DNA of 64,000 nt, taken from the NCBI RefSeq assembly GCF_001698125.1, contig NZ_CP013854.1, positions 806,001 through 870,000 of the forward strand, given 5' to 3'. Shown in pieces: positions 8,186-17,952 of this stretch (the first letter of the stretch is position 1; each line of letters begins with the position of its first letter). This stretch comes from Pseudonocardia sp. HH130630-07. Lineage in GTDB: Bacteria; Actinomycetota; Actinomycetes; Mycobacteriales; Pseudonocardiaceae. The translations under genes and the position numbers were made by a program. The notes under the pieces are model-generated. The model was not told the DNA's origin. It did not search any database and saw nothing but the letters and a program-made list of their open reading frames with translations.

Positions 8186-9220
8186 CTACTCCGGTTTCGG
8201 CGCGCGGGAGATCAGCTCCTTGGCCATCTGCCGGGCCGTCATGCCCTCGTGGCAGACCCGCCGGACGGCGTCCGCGATCGGCAGCTCCACCCCGCTGCGC
8301 TCCCCCAGCTCGCAGATCGACAGGCAGGACTTCACACCCTCGGCGACCTGGCCGTGGTTGGCCCGGCCGGCCTCGTCCAGGCTCGCGCCCCGGCCGAGCT
8401 GCTCGCCGAAGGTCCGGTTGCGCGACAGCGGCGAGCTGCAGGTCGCCACCAGGTCGCCCATGCCGGCCAGCCCGGCGAAGGTCATCGGCGACGCGCCCAG
8501 CGCCGTCCCGAGCCGGGACATCTCGGCCAGCCCGCGGGTGATCAGCGAGGCCCGCGAGTTGTCGCCGAGCCCCATCCCGGAGGCGACGCCGACCGCCAGC
8601 GCGATGACGTTCTTGCCCGCGCCGCCCAGCTCGGCCCCGACGACGTCGGTGTTGGTGTAGGCCCGGAAGTAGCCGGTCGCGCAGGCCGTCTGCAGCGCCA
8701 CCGCGCGCTCGTGGTCCGGGCACGCGATGACGGTGGCGGTCGGCTCCTCGTGCGCGATCTCCGCCGCCAGGTTCGGCCCGGAGACGACGGCGAGCCGGTC
8801 GGGACCGATGCCGGTGACGTCGTCGATCACCTCGGTCATGCGCTTCAGGGTGCCCAGCTCGACGCCCTTCGCCAGGCTCACCACGGTGACCCCGGCCGGG
8901 ATCAGGTCCCGCCACCGCTCCAGGTTCGCCCGCAGCGACTGCGACGGCACCGCCAGCACCACCGCGTCGGCGCCGTCGAGCGCCGCCGCGGCGTCGTGGG
9001 TGGCGGACAGCTTCGCCGGCAGCTCGACGCCGGGCAGGTAGCCGGGGTTGCACCGGGTCGTGTTGACGTCGTGGGCCACCTCCTCCCGGCGGGCCCACAG
9101 CCGGACCTCGCGGCCGGCGTCGCCCAGCACCTTCGCGAACGCGGTGCCCCAGCTGCCCGCGCCGAGCACCGCCACCCGCTGCACGTCGTGCACCGGCTCG
9201 TTGACCGGCCGCACGTTCAC
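8186..9220 (-). CDS. gpsA: NAD(P)H-dependent glycerol-3-phosphate dehydrogenase
   Basis: GpsA reduces dihydroxyacetone phosphate to sn-glycerol 3-phosphate for phospholipid synthesis. The 344-residue protein shows the nucleotide-binding [17 protein letters not shown], the catalytic Lys in [27 protein letters not shown] and the C-terminal [14 protein letters not shown] 9220 overlaps the stop of the upstream acyltransferase gene by four bases (GTGA), and GGGAGG lies 7 bases before it. The pairing with PlsC makes sense: one supplies glycerol 3-phosphate, the other acylates the lyso intermediate. M. tuberculosis has gpsA at the equivalent place next to fbiD. Confidence 0.95.
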   Translation of the reverse strand: MNVRPVNEPVHDVQRVAVLGAGSWGTAFAKVLGDAGREVRLWARREEVAHDVNTTRCNPGYLPGVELPAKLSATHDAAAALDGADAVVLAVPSQSLRANLERWRDLIPAGVTVVSLAKGVELGTLKRMTEVIDDVTGIGPDRLAVVSGPNLAAEIAHEEPTATVIACPDHERAVALQTACATGYFRAYTNTDVVGAELGGAGKNVIALAVGVASGMGLGDNSRASLITRGLAEMSRLGTALGASPMTFAGLAGMGDLVATCSSPLSRNRTFGEQLGRGASLDEAGRANHGQVAEGVKSCLSICELGERSGVELPIADAVRRVCHEGMTARQMAKELISRAPKPE

Positions 9221-9948
9221 CGGCCCGCCTCCCGGCCGGAGCCGCCGGGCCGGAAGAACTCCTCCGGCGCGGGCTCGGACCGGACCTCGGCGAGCAGGGC
9301 CCGGACGTCGCCCATGATCAGGTCGGTCACCTCGCGCAGCACCGCGGCGTCGACCGTGCGGCCTCGGTAGGCCGACAGGTCCACCGGGTCGCCCGCGCGC
9401 AGCACGAGCTCGGTGCGGGGCAGCGGCCGGAACCGGCGGCCGTAGTGGTCGTAGACCTCCCGGGTGCCCCAGTGCACCATCGGGACCACCGGGACGCCGG
9501 CCTCGAGCACGGCCAGCGCCATCCGGGCGACCCCGGTCCGCGAGCGCATCGGCCAGCCGTCCGGGTCCCGGGTGATCGTGCCCTCCGGGTAGATGATCAC
9601 CAGCTTGCCGCCGGTCAGCGCGGTGATCCCGGCGGCGAGGCTCTGCTGGGCGTCGGCGGTGTCCCGGAAGACCGGGATCTGCCCGCTGCCGCGCAGGATC
9701 GACCCGAGCACCGGGACGTTCCACAGGCCGTTCTTCGCCATGAAGCGGGGCACCCGGCCCGCGGTGTGTACGAACAACGCCGTGTGCACCGGGTCGAGGT
9801 GGGAGATGTGGTTGCCGACCAGCAGCGCGCCGCCGGTCTCCGGCAGGTGCTCGCGGCCCTGGTAGCGCTGGCGCCCGGTCAGCCACCCCAGCGGGTAGAA
9901 CACCGTGGCGGCCAGCCCGATCCAGAACCCGCCCTTCTCGCGAGCCAC
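9217..9948 (-). CDS. 1-acyl-sn-glycerol-3-phosphate acyltransferase (PlsC family)
   Basis: This 243-residue membrane-associated acyltransferase makes phosphatidic acid from lysophosphatidic acid. It contains the catalytic HX4D motif in NHISHLD (His47, Asp52), the glycerol-phosphate pocket YPEGTITRD (EGT at 122-124) and VPMVHWGT. A hydrophobic segment near residues 10-22 ([12 protein letters not shown]) is a plausible membrane anchor. The start GTG 9948 has GGAGG six bases upstream. It overlaps gpsA by 4 bases and is divergent from cofC. Confidence 0.92.
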   Translation of the reverse strand: MAREKGGFWIGLAATVFYPLGWLTGRQRYQGREHLPETGGALLVGNHISHLDPVHTALFVHTAGRVPRFMAKNGLWNVPVLGSILRGSGQIPVFRDTADAQQSLAAGITALTGGKLVIIYPEGTITRDPDGWPMRSRTGVARMALAVLEAGVPVVPMVHWGTREVYDHYGRRFRPLPRTELVLRAGDPVDLSAYRGRTVDAAVLREVTDLIMGDVRALLAEVRSEPAPEEFFRPGGSGREAGR

Positions 9949-10093
9949 CGGCGGCCTCCTCCCACCCGCGTCGCGGCGGGGTCGTCAGTGGGCCCGGACC
10001 GAGACCGGTCCGGGACTCCCGGTGCCGCAGAGTCTCCCCATATCGGGCGCTCGGGGTAAACCCGGCCCCGCCACCGGCCCCGATGGTGCGACG

Positions 10094-10912
10094 ATGGCGC
10101 CCGTGAACCCGGTGAACCCGCGGGTGGACCTCGTCGTCCCGGTGAAGCCGCTGCCGAGGGCGAAGACCCGGCTGCGCGGCGCGGCCGACGGCGGCGTCGG
10201 CGATCTCGGCGCGCACCAGCGGCTCGCGCTCGCGCTGGCCAGGGACACCGTGGCGGCGGCGGTGTCCGCGCCCGCCGTGCGCACCGTGCTCGTCATCTCC
10301 TCCGACCCGGCGGTCGCGATGGAGGTCGGTGCGCTCGGGGTGGAGGTCGTCACCGATCCCGGGCGCGGGCTCAACGGCGCACTGCGGCACGGGGCGGCCC
10401 TGCTGCGCTCCCGCGATCCGGGTTCGGTGCTGGGGGCGCTGCAGGCCGACCTGCCCGCGCTGCGCCCCGGCGAGCTGGACGACGCCGTCGCCACCGCGGC
10501 GGCGCTGTTCGCCGGCGGGGCCCGGCGGGCGTTCCAGCCGGACGCGCCCGGCACCGGCAGCACCCTGCTGCTCGCCGCACCGGGGCTCGATCTCGACCCG
10601 CGGTTCGGTGGCGCGTCGGCCGCGGCGCACCGGGCGTCGGGGGCGGTGGTCCTGCCCGGGGACCGGCCCGGCCTGCGCCGCGACGTCGACACCCGGACCG
10701 ATCTCGACGAGGCCGTGGTGCTCGGCGTCGGGGCGTGGACCCGGGCCGTCCTCGGCGGCCGGACGGACGGCGGCACGGACAACGTCCCCGGCAGCGCCGA
10801 CGACGCCGACGGCAGGGACGGCACCGACGGCAGGGACGGCGCGGACGGGGTCCCCGGCGCGGGCCGCACCGGCCGCCGCCCCGACGATCCGGTGCGCTGC
10901 CCGAAGGTGTGA
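10094..10912 (+). CDS. cofC: Phosphoenolpyruvate/2-phospholactate guanylyltransferase, F420 pathway
   Basis: CofC/FbiD activates phosphoenolpyruvate or 2-phospho-L-lactate with GTP for coenzyme F420 synthesis. The core (residues 1-215) shows [17 protein letters not shown], the [11 protein letters not shown] motif typical of the family, [16 protein letters not shown] and [15 protein letters not shown]. The last 50 or so residues are a low-complexity Gly/Asp/Arg tail with repeats of [11 protein letters not shown], which typical members lack. ATG 10094 is used; GTG 10103 is possible. Its place upstream of ppk1 matches fbiD (Rv2983) in M. tuberculosis. Confidence 0.9.
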   Translation: MAPVNPVNPRVDLVVPVKPLPRAKTRLRGAADGGVGDLGAHQRLALALARDTVAAAVSAPAVRTVLVISSDPAVAMEVGALGVEVVTDPGRGLNGALRHGAALLRSRDPGSVLGALQADLPALRPGELDDAVATAAALFAGGARRAFQPDAPGTGSTLLLAAPGLDLDPRFGGASAAAHRASGAVVLPGDRPGLRRDVDTRTDLDEAVVLGVGAWTRAVLGGRTDGGTDNVPGSADDADGRDGTDGRDGADGVPGAGRTGRRPDDPVRCPKV

Positions 10913-11001
10913 CGCATCTCCGCCGGGTCGAGACCCGGAATTCATCTCCGCGGCCCGGTGTGTGGTTGGCCGCCGGGTCCCCGGTGCGAAACAATCGCCG
11001 G

Positions 11002-13359
11002 GTGAGTGACGACTCGGCAGGCTCGACCGGACGGAACGGCGCATCCTCGGGCGCGCGCCCCCGGCCGGGCGGGCGGCGGGCGCCCCGGCCCGCGTCCCGC
11101 CGGGTGCACAACACCGCGCGGACCGTGACCGAGCACAAGCCGCCGGCGCCGGACATCCCGGCACAGAACGCGCAGGTCACGCCGCCCGGCCCGCCCGCGC
11201 CACCGACCCAGGGGGCGGCACCGATCGCGCCACCGGCCGGGGCCACGGCGCCGGTCCCCGCGGTGCCGGACGTGCTGCCCGAGGACCGCTACCTCAACCG
11301 CGAGCTGTCCTGGCTCGACTTCAACGCCCGGGTGCTCGCCCTGGCCGAGGACTCCAGCCAGCCGCTGCTGGAGCGGGCCAAGTTCCTGGCGATCTTCGCC
11401 TCCAACCTGGACGAGTTCTACATGGTCCGGGTCGCCGGGCTGAAGCGCCGCGACGAGACCGGCCTGTCGGTCCGCAGCGCCGACGGGCTGACCCCGCGCC
11501 AGCAGCTCGCCCGGATCTCCGAGCGCAGCCGGGCCCTGTCCCGCGCGCACGCCGAGGTCTTCACCGACGAGCTGCGTCCCGAGCTCGACGCGGCCGGGGT
11601 GCACATCCGCGCCTGGGACGACCTGACCGACGCGGAGCGCCTGCGCCTGTCGGACTACTTCTCCGAGTCGGTCTTCCCGGTGCTCACCCCGCTCGCGGTC
11701 GACCCGGCACACCCGTTCCCCTACATCTCGGGGCTGTCGCTCAACCTGGCGGTCACCGTCCGGGACCCGGAGGGCCGCACCGAGCGCTTCGCCAGGGTGA
11801 AGGTGCCGAACAACGTCCCGCGGCTGGTCACGGTCGACCCACCGGACAGCGACGCGCGCGCCGGGAACCGGCACGTCACGTTCCTGCCGATCGAGGACCT
11901 CATCGCCGCGCACCTGGGTGACCTGTTCACCGGCATGGAGGTCACCGAGGTCCATCCGTTCCGGGTCACCCGCAACGCCGACCTGGAGGTCGAGGAGGAC
12001 CGCGACGAGGACCTGCTGCAGGCCCTCGAACGCGAGCTGGCCCGGCGCCGGTTCGGTCCGCCGGTGCGGCTCGAGGTGCTCGACTCGATGTCGGAGCACG
12101 TGCTGGAGCTGCTGCTGCGCGAGCTCGACGTGGACCCGAACGACGTCGTCACCGTCCCCGGGCTGCTGGACCTCACCGGCCTGTGGCAGGTGCACGGGGT
12201 GAACCGGCCCGAGCTCAAGGACGAGCCGTTCCGCCCGGCCACGCACCCGGCGTTCGCCGAGCGGGAGACCCCGCGCAGCGTGTTCGCGACCCTGCGCGAC
12301 GGCGACGTGCTCGTGCACCACCCCTACGACTCGTTCTCCACCAGCGTGCAGCGGTTCATCGAGCAGGCCGCCGCCGACCCGAACGTGCTCGCGATCAAGC
12401 AGACGCTCTACCGGACCTCCGGGGACTCGCCGATCGTCAACGCGCTGATCGACGCCGCCGAGGCCGGCAAGCAGGTCGTCGCGCTGGTCGAGATCAAGGC
12501 CCGGTTCGACGAGCAGGCCAACATCCGCTGGGCCCGCCAGCTGGAGAAGGCCGGCGTGCACGTCGTCTACGGCCTGGTCGGGCTCAAGACGCACTGCAAG
12601 ACCTGCCTCGTCGTCCGCCAGGAGGGCTCGGAGATCCGCCGCTACTGCCACATCGGCACCGGCAACTACAACCCGAAGACGGCCCGGCTCTACGAGGACG
12701 TCGGGGTGCTCACCGCCGACCCGACGATCGGCGCCGATCTCACCGACCTGTTCAACTCGCTGACCGGCTACTCCCGCCAGACCTCCTACCGGAGCCTGCT
12801 CGTCGCGCCGTACGGGATCCGGCGGGGCATCGTCCGCCGGATCGACGACGAGATCGAGGCGCACCGGGCCGGGGAGCCCGACGCCCACGTGCGGCTCAAG
12901 GCGAACTCCCTGGTCGACGAGGCGATCATCGACGCGTGCTATCGGGCGTCGCAGGCGGGGGTGCCGGTCGACATCGTCGTCCGCGGGATCTGCGCGATCG
13001 TCCCCGGCCGGCCAGGGCTCTCGGAGAACATCACGGTCCGGTCGATCCTCGGCCCGTTCCTGGAGCACTCCCGGGTCCTGCACTTCGGCGCCGCCGACGA
13101 GTACTGGCTCGGCAGCGCCGACATGATGCACCGCAACCTCGACCGCCGCGTCGAGGTCATGCTGCGGGTGGCCGACCCGAAGCTCGCCGACCAGCTCGGC
13201 GCGATGTTCGACTCCTGCCTCGATCCGGCGACCCGGTGCTGGACACTGGGCCCGGACGGCTCCTGGTCGCCGTCGCCCGCGGCCGGTGCGGAGAACGTGC
13301 GGGTCCGGGACCACCAGGTCGAGATGATGAACTCGCGCCGCGGGTCCGACGAGGATTGA
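11002..13359 (+). CDS. ppk1: Polyphosphate kinase 1
   Basis: Ppk1 reversibly polymerises the gamma-phosphate of ATP into polyphosphate. The 785-residue protein has an N domain with [14 protein letters not shown] and [14 protein letters not shown], then the catalytic phospholipase-D-like domains. The autophosphorylated His is His550 in CHIGTGNYN, and a second conserved His is 710 in [13 protein letters not shown]. The first 90 or so residues form a Pro/Ala/Arg-rich extension before the conserved domain. GTG 11002 (VSDDSAG) is favoured by position, but the frame is open further upstream, so the start is not certain. It is followed 10 bases later by mutT1. Confidence 0.95.
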   Translation: MSDDSAGSTGRNGASSGARPRPGGRRAPRPASRRVHNTARTVTEHKPPAPDIPAQNAQVTPPGPPAPPTQGAAPIAPPAGATAPVPAVPDVLPEDRYLNRELSWLDFNARVLALAEDSSQPLLERAKFLAIFASNLDEFYMVRVAGLKRRDETGLSVRSADGLTPRQQLARISERSRALSRAHAEVFTDELRPELDAAGVHIRAWDDLTDAERLRLSDYFSESVFPVLTPLAVDPAHPFPYISGLSLNLAVTVRDPEGRTERFARVKVPNNVPRLVTVDPPDSDARAGNRHVTFLPIEDLIAAHLGDLFTGMEVTEVHPFRVTRNADLEVEEDRDEDLLQALERELARRRFGPPVRLEVLDSMSEHVLELLLRELDVDPNDVVTVPGLLDLTGLWQVHGVNRPELKDEPFRPATHPAFAERETPRSVFATLRDGDVLVHHPYDSFSTSVQRFIEQAAADPNVLAIKQTLYRTSGDSPIVNALIDAAEAGKQVVALVEIKARFDEQANIRWARQLEKAGVHVVYGLVGLKTHCKTCLVVRQEGSEIRRYCHIGTGNYNPKTARLYEDVGVLTADPTIGADLTDLFNSLTGYSRQTSYRSLLVAPYGIRRGIVRRIDDEIEAHRAGEPDAHVRLKANSLVDEAIIDACYRASQAGVPVDIVVRGICAIVPGRPGLSENITVRSILGPFLEHSRVLHFGAADEYWLGSADMMHRNLDRRVEVMLRVADPKLADQLGAMFDSCLDPATRCWTLGPDGSWSPSPAAGAENVRVRDHQVEMMNSRRGSDED

Positions 13360-13369
13360 GCGCACCCCG

Positions 13370-14317
13370 ATGACCCTGCTCTCGCCCCTGCGCACCGACG
13401 GGGCCGAGGCCGACCCGACCGGGCCGGCCGACGTCGTCGCCGCGGGAACGGTGCCCTACCGGATCGGCACCGACGGCACGCTGGAGGTGGCGCTGGTCCA
13501 CCGCCCGCGCTACGACGACTGGTCACTGCCCAAGGGACACCAGGACCCGGGCGAGGCGCTGACCCTCACCGCCCTGCGCGAGACCGCCGAGGAGGCGCGC
13601 CTGGACTGCCGGCTCGGCGGTCGGCTCGGGTACACCGAGTACCGGGTCCCGGGTCAGGGGCGCAAGGTCGTGCACTACTGGGCGGCCGAGGTCGTGGGCG
13701 GCCACGACTTCGTCGCGACCGACGAGACGGACTCGCTGCGCTGGGCCTCCCCGGCCGAGGCGCGGGAGGTGGTCGACCACGAGCACGACCGCACCCTGAT
13801 CTCGCGGCTCGCCGGGATCGGCGTCCCGGCGTCGACGGTGGTGCTGGTGCGGCACGCGAAGGCCGGCAGCCGCTCCGCGTGGGACGGCGACGACGACCTC
13901 CGCCCGCTGTCGGGCACCGGGTACACCCAGGCGGACCGGCTCACCCCGTTCCTCGCCCGGTTCGGTGCGGACCGGGCCGCCGCCGCGCCCCCGCTGCGCT
14001 GCGCGCAGACCATCGCCCCGCTCGTCGAGAAGGCCGGGCTCGACCGGCCGGACACCGAGCCGCTGCTCGGGGAGCACGGCTACTGGGTCGACCCGGCCGC
14101 CGGCCTGGCCCGCTTCCGGGAGCTCGCCACCCGTCCCGGCGTGACGCTGCTGTGCAGCCAGGGCGGCGTGATCCCGGACGTCGTGGACCGGCTGCTGGAC
14201 CCGTCGGACGCGACGGACGCGGACCTGCCGTCGCACAAGGCCAGCACCTGGGTACTGGGCTTCGGCGGCACCGGGACGCTCCTGTTCGCCGACTACTACC
14301 GCCGTCCGCCCGCCTGA
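13370..14317 (+). CDS. mutT1: MutT1-type NUDIX hydrolase with histidine phosphatase domain
   Basis: A two-domain 315-residue protein. Residues about 20-145 are a NUDIX fold with GHQDPGEALTLTALRETAEE; the box is canonical except that the last conserved Gly is replaced (EEAR rather than EExG). Residues about 160-315 are a histidine phosphatase domain with the active-site VLVRHAKAGSRSAW. In mycobacterial MutT1 the pair acts on 8-oxo-dGTP and diadenosine polyphosphates. Order and length match Rv2985. It is co-oriented with ppk1 and convergent with hupB. Confidence 0.92.
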   Translation: MTLLSPLRTDGAEADPTGPADVVAAGTVPYRIGTDGTLEVALVHRPRYDDWSLPKGHQDPGEALTLTALRETAEEARLDCRLGGRLGYTEYRVPGQGRKVVHYWAAEVVGGHDFVATDETDSLRWASPAEAREVVDHEHDRTLISRLAGIGVPASTVVLVRHAKAGSRSAWDGDDDLRPLSGTGYTQADRLTPFLARFGADRAAAAPPLRCAQTIAPLVEKAGLDRPDTEPLLGEHGYWVDPAAGLARFRELATRPGVTLLCSQGGVIPDVVDRLLDPSDATDADLPSHKASTWVLGFGGTGTLLFADYYRRPPA

Positions 14318-14387
14318 GCCCTCCCCCGCAGGAGCGCCGCACGCGCCGCTCCACCGCGCCCCGCCCTGCTCGACGACGGGGCCCGGG

Positions 14388-14951
14388 TCACGCCTCGGCG
14401 GCGGGGGAACGGCGGCGCGGCGCGGGCTTGCGGGGCGTGTCCGGAGTGTCCTGTGCGGGCGGGACGGTCTTCTTGGTCGCCGTCTTCCGCGTGCGGGCCG
14501 GGGCCCCGGACTCCTTCGCCGCGGCGCTCCGCGATCCCGACCGCGCGGACGACGTGCGGCGCCGGGCCGGTGCCGCGCCGGGGGCGCCGTCGGACCCGGC
14601 GGGCGGGGTACCGGCCGGGCCGGAGCGGTCCCGCGGGGCCCGGCGGGGTGCACTGGTCGCTCCCGCCGCGGCCGCCTCGCTCTGCGCCACCCGCTGCTTG
14701 AACGCGGCGCCCGGCCGGAACGACGGGACGACCGTCTCCCCGACCGGCACGGTCTCCCCGGTCCGGGGGTTCCGCGCGGTGCGTGGTGCCCGCCGGCGCG
14801 CCTCGAACACCCCGAATCCGGTCAGGGTCACCGAGTCGCCCGCGCCGACGGTCTCCACGATCACGTCGATCATCGCGTCCACGGCGTCGGTCGCCGAGCG
14901 ACGGTCACCGAGCCTGGCGGTCAGCGCATCGACGAGCTGAGCCTTGTTCAT
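14388..14951 (-). CDS. hupB: HU-family nucleoid protein with basic C-terminal tail
   Basis: The first 93 or so residues are a classical HU domain (MNKAQLVDALTARLG, DSVTLTGFGVFEARRRA, RNPRTGETV, FRPGAAFKQRV). The rest, to residue 187, is a low-complexity Arg/Pro/Ala/Ser tail, comparable to the Lys/Ala tail of mycobacterial HupB but with Arg dominating and only a few Lys. It compacts and protects DNA. ATG 14951 is chosen because HU proteins begin MNKxxLV; the frame continues upstream without homology. Same place as hupB in M. tuberculosis, between mutT1 and leuD. Confidence 0.95.
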   Translation of the reverse strand: MNKAQLVDALTARLGDRRSATDAVDAMIDVIVETVGAGDSVTLTGFGVFEARRRAPRTARNPRTGETVPVGETVVPSFRPGAAFKQRVAQSEAAAAGATSAPRRAPRDRSGPAGTPPAGSDGAPGAAPARRRTSSARSGSRSAAAKESGAPARTRKTATKKTVPPAQDTPDTPRKPAPRRRSPAAEA

Positions 14952-15022
14952 GGTCACGAACGGTAGGGCTGCGGCCCTGCCCCGCACCAGATCCCGTGTG
15001 CATACTGTCCTTCCGGACAGGT

Positions 15023-15054
15023 CCGTTCGGGCTAACACACGCTAGCCCGAACGG
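15023..15054 (-). terminator. Hairpin after leuCD, upstream of hupB
   Basis: Perfect 12-base arms (CCGTTCGGGCTA and complement) around an 8-base loop, 24 bases after the leuD stop. It lacks a T tract. A smaller stem (CTGTCC/GGACAG) lies next to it at about 15005-15020. Likely ends the leuCD transcript and separates it from the hupB promoter. Confidence 0.6.
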
Positions 15055-15078
15055 GGCCCTGGGCGACTCCGGGCGACG

Positions 15079-15669
15079 TCAGGCCAGGGTGCGCGGCATC
15101 CGGGCCGGCCGGGTTCGCTCGAACGCGGTGATCGCGTCGGCGTGCCGGAGGGTCAGCCCGATGTCGTCGAGTCCCTCCCGCAGCCGCCACCGGGCGTAGT
15201 CGTCGATCTGGAACGACACGGTCAGGTCGCCGACCTGGATCGTCCGCTCCCCGAGGTCGACGGTCACCTCGGTGCCCGGCTCGTTCTCCAGCTTCTTCCA
15301 GATCAGCTCGACGTCCGGCTGCTCGACCTGGGCGGCCACCAGCCCGGCCTTGGCCGAGTTGCCGCGGAAGATGTCGGCGAACCGGGAGGAGACCACGACC
15401 CGGAAGCCGTAGTCCATCAGCGCCCACACGGCGTGCTCGCGCGACGATCCCGTCCCGAAGTCCGGCCCGGCGACCAGCACCGACCCCCGGTCGAAGGGCT
15501 CGGTGTTGAGCACGAACGACGGGTCGCCGCGCCACGCCGAGAACAGCCCGTCCTCGAAGCCGGTGCGGGTGACCCGCTTGAGGTAGACCGCCGGGATGAT
15601 CTGGTCGGTGTCCACGTTGGACCAGCGGAGCGGAACGCCGATCCCGGTGTGCGTCTCGAACTTGTCCAT
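15079..15669 (-). CDS. leuD: 3-isopropylmalate dehydratase, small subunit
   Basis: LeuD (196 residues) is the swivelling small subunit that with LeuC isomerises 2- to 3-isopropylmalate in leucine synthesis. Motifs: [15 protein letters not shown] near the N-terminus and [17 protein letters not shown], the small-subunit substrate loop. Its ATG shares one base with the leuC stop (TGATG), so the subunits are translationally coupled and likely made in equal amounts. Confidence 0.97.
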   Translation of the reverse strand: MDKFETHTGIGVPLRWSNVDTDQIIPAVYLKRVTRTGFEDGLFSAWRGDPSFVLNTEPFDRGSVLVAGPDFGTGSSREHAVWALMDYGFRVVVSSRFADIFRGNSAKAGLVAAQVEQPDVELIWKKLENEPGTEVTVDLGERTIQVGDLTVSFQIDDYARWRLREGLDDIGLTLRHADAITAFERTRPARMPRTLA

Positions 15670-17096
15670 CAGTCCAGGTCCTCCGGGCTGCTCAGGGTGC
15701 CGCGGACGGCGGTAGCGGCGGCCACCAGCGGCGACACCAGGTGGGTCCGCCCGCCCTTGCCCTGCCGTCCCTCGAAGTTGCGGTTGGAGGTCGACGCGCA
15801 CCGTTCCCCGGGAGCCAGCTGGTCCGGGTTCATCCCCAGACACATCGAGCAGCCCGCGGAGCGCCACTCGGCACCGGCCGAGGTGAAGATCGCGTCCAGG
15901 CCCTCCTCCTCGGCCTGGAAACGGACCCGCATCGATCCGGGCACGACCAGCATCCGGACGCCGTCGGCGACCGTCCGCCCGTCCAGGATCCGCGCGACCG
16001 ACCGCAGGTCCTCGATCCGGCCGTTGGTGCAGGACCCGACGAACACGGCGTCGACCCCGACCTCGCGCAGCGGGGTCCCGCCGGTCAGGCCCATGTAGTC
16101 CAGCGCCTTCGCGACCGAGGCGCGCTCGGCCTCGTCGGTGATCTGCTCCGGGTCCGGCACCGAGGCGCCCAGCGGCAGGCCCTGGCCGGGGTTGGTGCCC
16201 CAGGTGACGAACGGCGTCAGCGTGTCGGCGTCGATGTCGACGACGCGGTCGAAGGCCGCCCCGTCGTCGGTGCGCAGGCTCCGCCAGTCCTCGACGGCGT
16301 CGTCCCAGTCCGTGCCGGCCGGCGCGTGCTCGCGCCCGGCCAGGTAGGCGAACGTCGTGTCGTCCGGGGCGATCATCCCGGCCCGGGCCCCGGCCTCGAT
16401 CGACATGTTGCAGACCGTCATCCGGGCTTCCATCGAGAGGTTCTCGATCACGTTGCCCCGGTACTCCAGCACGTGACCCTGGCCACCTCCGGTGCCGATC
16501 TTCGCGATCACGGCGAGGATGACGTCCTTGCTGGTCACACCCGGCCGCAGGGTCCCGTCCGCGGAGGTGACGTTGATCGCCATCGTCCGGAACGGCTTGA
16601 GCGGGAGCGTCTGCGTCGCCATGACGTGCTCGACCTCGGAGGTGCCGATGCCGAACGCCATCGCGCCGAACGCGCCGTGGGTGGAGGTGTGCGAGTCGCC
16701 GCAGACGACGGTCGTGCCGGGCTGGGTCAGGCCCAGCTGCGGGCCGACGACGTGCACGATCCCCTGCTCGGGGTCGTTCATCGGGTGCAGCCGGACACCG
16801 AACTCCGCGCAGTTGCGGCGCAGGGTCTCGACCTGGGTGCGGGAGACCTCGTCGGCGATCGGGCCGAGCACGTCGAGCGTCGGGACGTTGTGGTCCTCGG
16901 TGGCGATGGTGAGGTCGGGACGGCGGAGCGGCCGGCCGGCCATGCGGAGCCCGTCGAACGCCTGCGGACTCGTGACCTCGTGCACCAGGTGCAGGTCGAT
17001 GTAGAGCAGGTCGGGCTCGTCGCCCTCGCCCTTGCGGACGAGGTGCCGGTCCCACACCTTCTCGGCCAGCGTGCGCGGCGTCTCTGCAGTGGTCAC
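15669..17096 (-). CDS. leuC: 3-isopropylmalate dehydratase, large subunit
   Basis: A 475-residue aconitase-family protein. The [4Fe-4S] ligands are one Cys in [12 protein letters not shown] (about 356) and the pair in [12 protein letters not shown] (about 415 and 418). [19 protein letters not shown] is the family signature. GTG 17096 has GGGAGG five bases upstream. It is divergent from an IclR regulator with a 65-base gap containing an inverted repeat, so LtbR-type control by leucine status is expected (inferred from the C. glutamicum system). Confidence 0.97.
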   Translation of the reverse strand: MTTAETPRTLAEKVWDRHLVRKGEGDEPDLLYIDLHLVHEVTSPQAFDGLRMAGRPLRRPDLTIATEDHNVPTLDVLGPIADEVSRTQVETLRRNCAEFGVRLHPMNDPEQGIVHVVGPQLGLTQPGTTVVCGDSHTSTHGAFGAMAFGIGTSEVEHVMATQTLPLKPFRTMAINVTSADGTLRPGVTSKDVILAVIAKIGTGGGQGHVLEYRGNVIENLSMEARMTVCNMSIEAGARAGMIAPDDTTFAYLAGREHAPAGTDWDDAVEDWRSLRTDDGAAFDRVVDIDADTLTPFVTWGTNPGQGLPLGASVPDPEQITDEAERASVAKALDYMGLTGGTPLREVGVDAVFVGSCTNGRIEDLRSVARILDGRTVADGVRMLVVPGSMRVRFQAEEEGLDAIFTSAGAEWRSAGCSMCLGMNPDQLAPGERCASTSNRNFEGRQGKGGRTHLVSPLVAAATAVRGTLSSPEDLD

Positions 17097-17125
17097 GCTC
17101 GCCTCCCTCGGTGATCTGATCGTGG

Positions 17126-17156
17126 TGGACTTCCCAGATACTGGAAAGCTAGTATC
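17126..17156. promoter_or_regulatory. leuC / IclR divergent promoter with operator-like inverted repeat
   Basis: The inverted repeat GATACT-N8-AGTATC (17137-17142 and 17151-17156) lies in the 65-base space between leuC and the regulator. Rightward, TGGACT (17126-17131) and TAGTAT (17150-17155) are spaced by 18 and fit a -35/-10 pair; the GTG of the regulator lies 7 bases past the -10, so its mRNA may be leaderless. A regulator bound to this repeat would cover both promoters. Confidence 0.55.
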
Positions 17157-17161
17157 GGAAC

Positions 17162-17866
17162 GTGGGACAGTCTAGCGGTATCGGCGTACTCGACAAGGCC
17201 GTGGGTGTTCTCCGGGCGACGGCGGAGGAACCCTGTGGGCTGGCCGAACTCTGTGCCCGTACCGGCCTGCCGCGGGCGACCGCGCACCGGCTGGCCGTCG
17301 GGCTGGAGGCGCACGGCATGCTGCTGCGCACCCCGGACGGCCGGTGGCACCCCGGCCCGACGCTCGGGCAGCTCGCCGGCGGGCGCCCGGACCCGCTGCT
17401 CGACGCGGCGTCCGCGGTCCTGCCCCGGCTGCGGGACATCACCGGCGAGAGCGTCCAGCTCTACCGGCGCGACGGCGTCCACCGGATCTGCATCGCGCAC
17501 GCCGAACCGCCGTCCGGGCTGCGCGACACCGTCCCGGTCGGCACCCGGCTGCCGATGACCGCCGGCTCCGGGGCCAAGGTGCTCGCCGCCTGGTGCGACG
17601 TACCGACCCAGCGGCTCATCCTGGCCGAGGCCACGTTCTCCGAGCGGGTGCTGATCGACGTCCGCCGCCGCGGCTGGGCACAGAGCGTCGCCGAGCGCGA
17701 GGCCGGCGTCGCCTCGGTCTCGGCCCCGGTCCGCGACGGTGCGGGGCAGGTCGTCGCCGCGGTGTCGGTGTCCGGGCCGGTGGACCGGATCGGGCGGCGT
17801 CCCGGCGTCCGGTGGGCCGCCGATCTCCTGGCCGCCGCGGACGCGCTGCAGCACCGACTCGCCTGA
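17162..17866 (+). CDS. ltbR: IclR-family transcriptional regulator, LtbR-like
   Basis: A 234-residue IclR protein: winged helix at residues about 8-65 ([34 protein letters not shown]) and effector-binding domain after residue 80 ([32 protein letters not shown]). It is divergent from leuCD. In Corynebacterium glutamicum the regulator in this position, LtbR, represses leuCD and leuB, and M. tuberculosis Rv2989 occupies the same place. The symbol is assigned by family and context, not by close sequence comparison. Confidence 0.85.
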   Translation: MGQSSGIGVLDKAVGVLRATAEEPCGLAELCARTGLPRATAHRLAVGLEAHGMLLRTPDGRWHPGPTLGQLAGGRPDPLLDAASAVLPRLRDITGESVQLYRRDGVHRICIAHAEPPSGLRDTVPVGTRLPMTAGSGAKVLAAWCDVPTQRLILAEATFSERVLIDVRRRGWAQSVAEREAGVASVSAPVRDGAGQVVAAVSVSGPVDRIGRRPGVRWAADLLAAADALQHRLA

Positions 17867-17939
17867 GGAGCCTCCCGCGGCCTCCACTACCGTGGAGCCG
17901 TCCGGCACCGGGCCGGGCGGCTCCGACGTGCTGTGATCC

Positions 17940-17949
17940 GGGGGGGGGG
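17940..17949 (+). repeat. Homopolymeric G10 tract before the Hsp70-like gene
   Basis: Ten consecutive G residues end three bases before ATG 17953, where the ribosome-binding site should be. The tract itself could pair with the anti-Shine-Dalgarno sequence. Homopolymers of this length are prone to slippage and would change spacing rather than frame. Confidence 0.75.
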
Positions 17950-17952
17950 ACC

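Noticed and set aside
8186..11164. Upstream extension of gpsA to 992 codons
   Set aside because: The extension runs through plsC and antisense to cofC; the GpsA N-terminus and a good ribosome site place the start at 9220.
13370..14317. Frameshift between the two MutT1 domains
   Set aside because: The frame is continuous through both NUDIX and histidine phosphatase motifs; the fusion is normal for this family.
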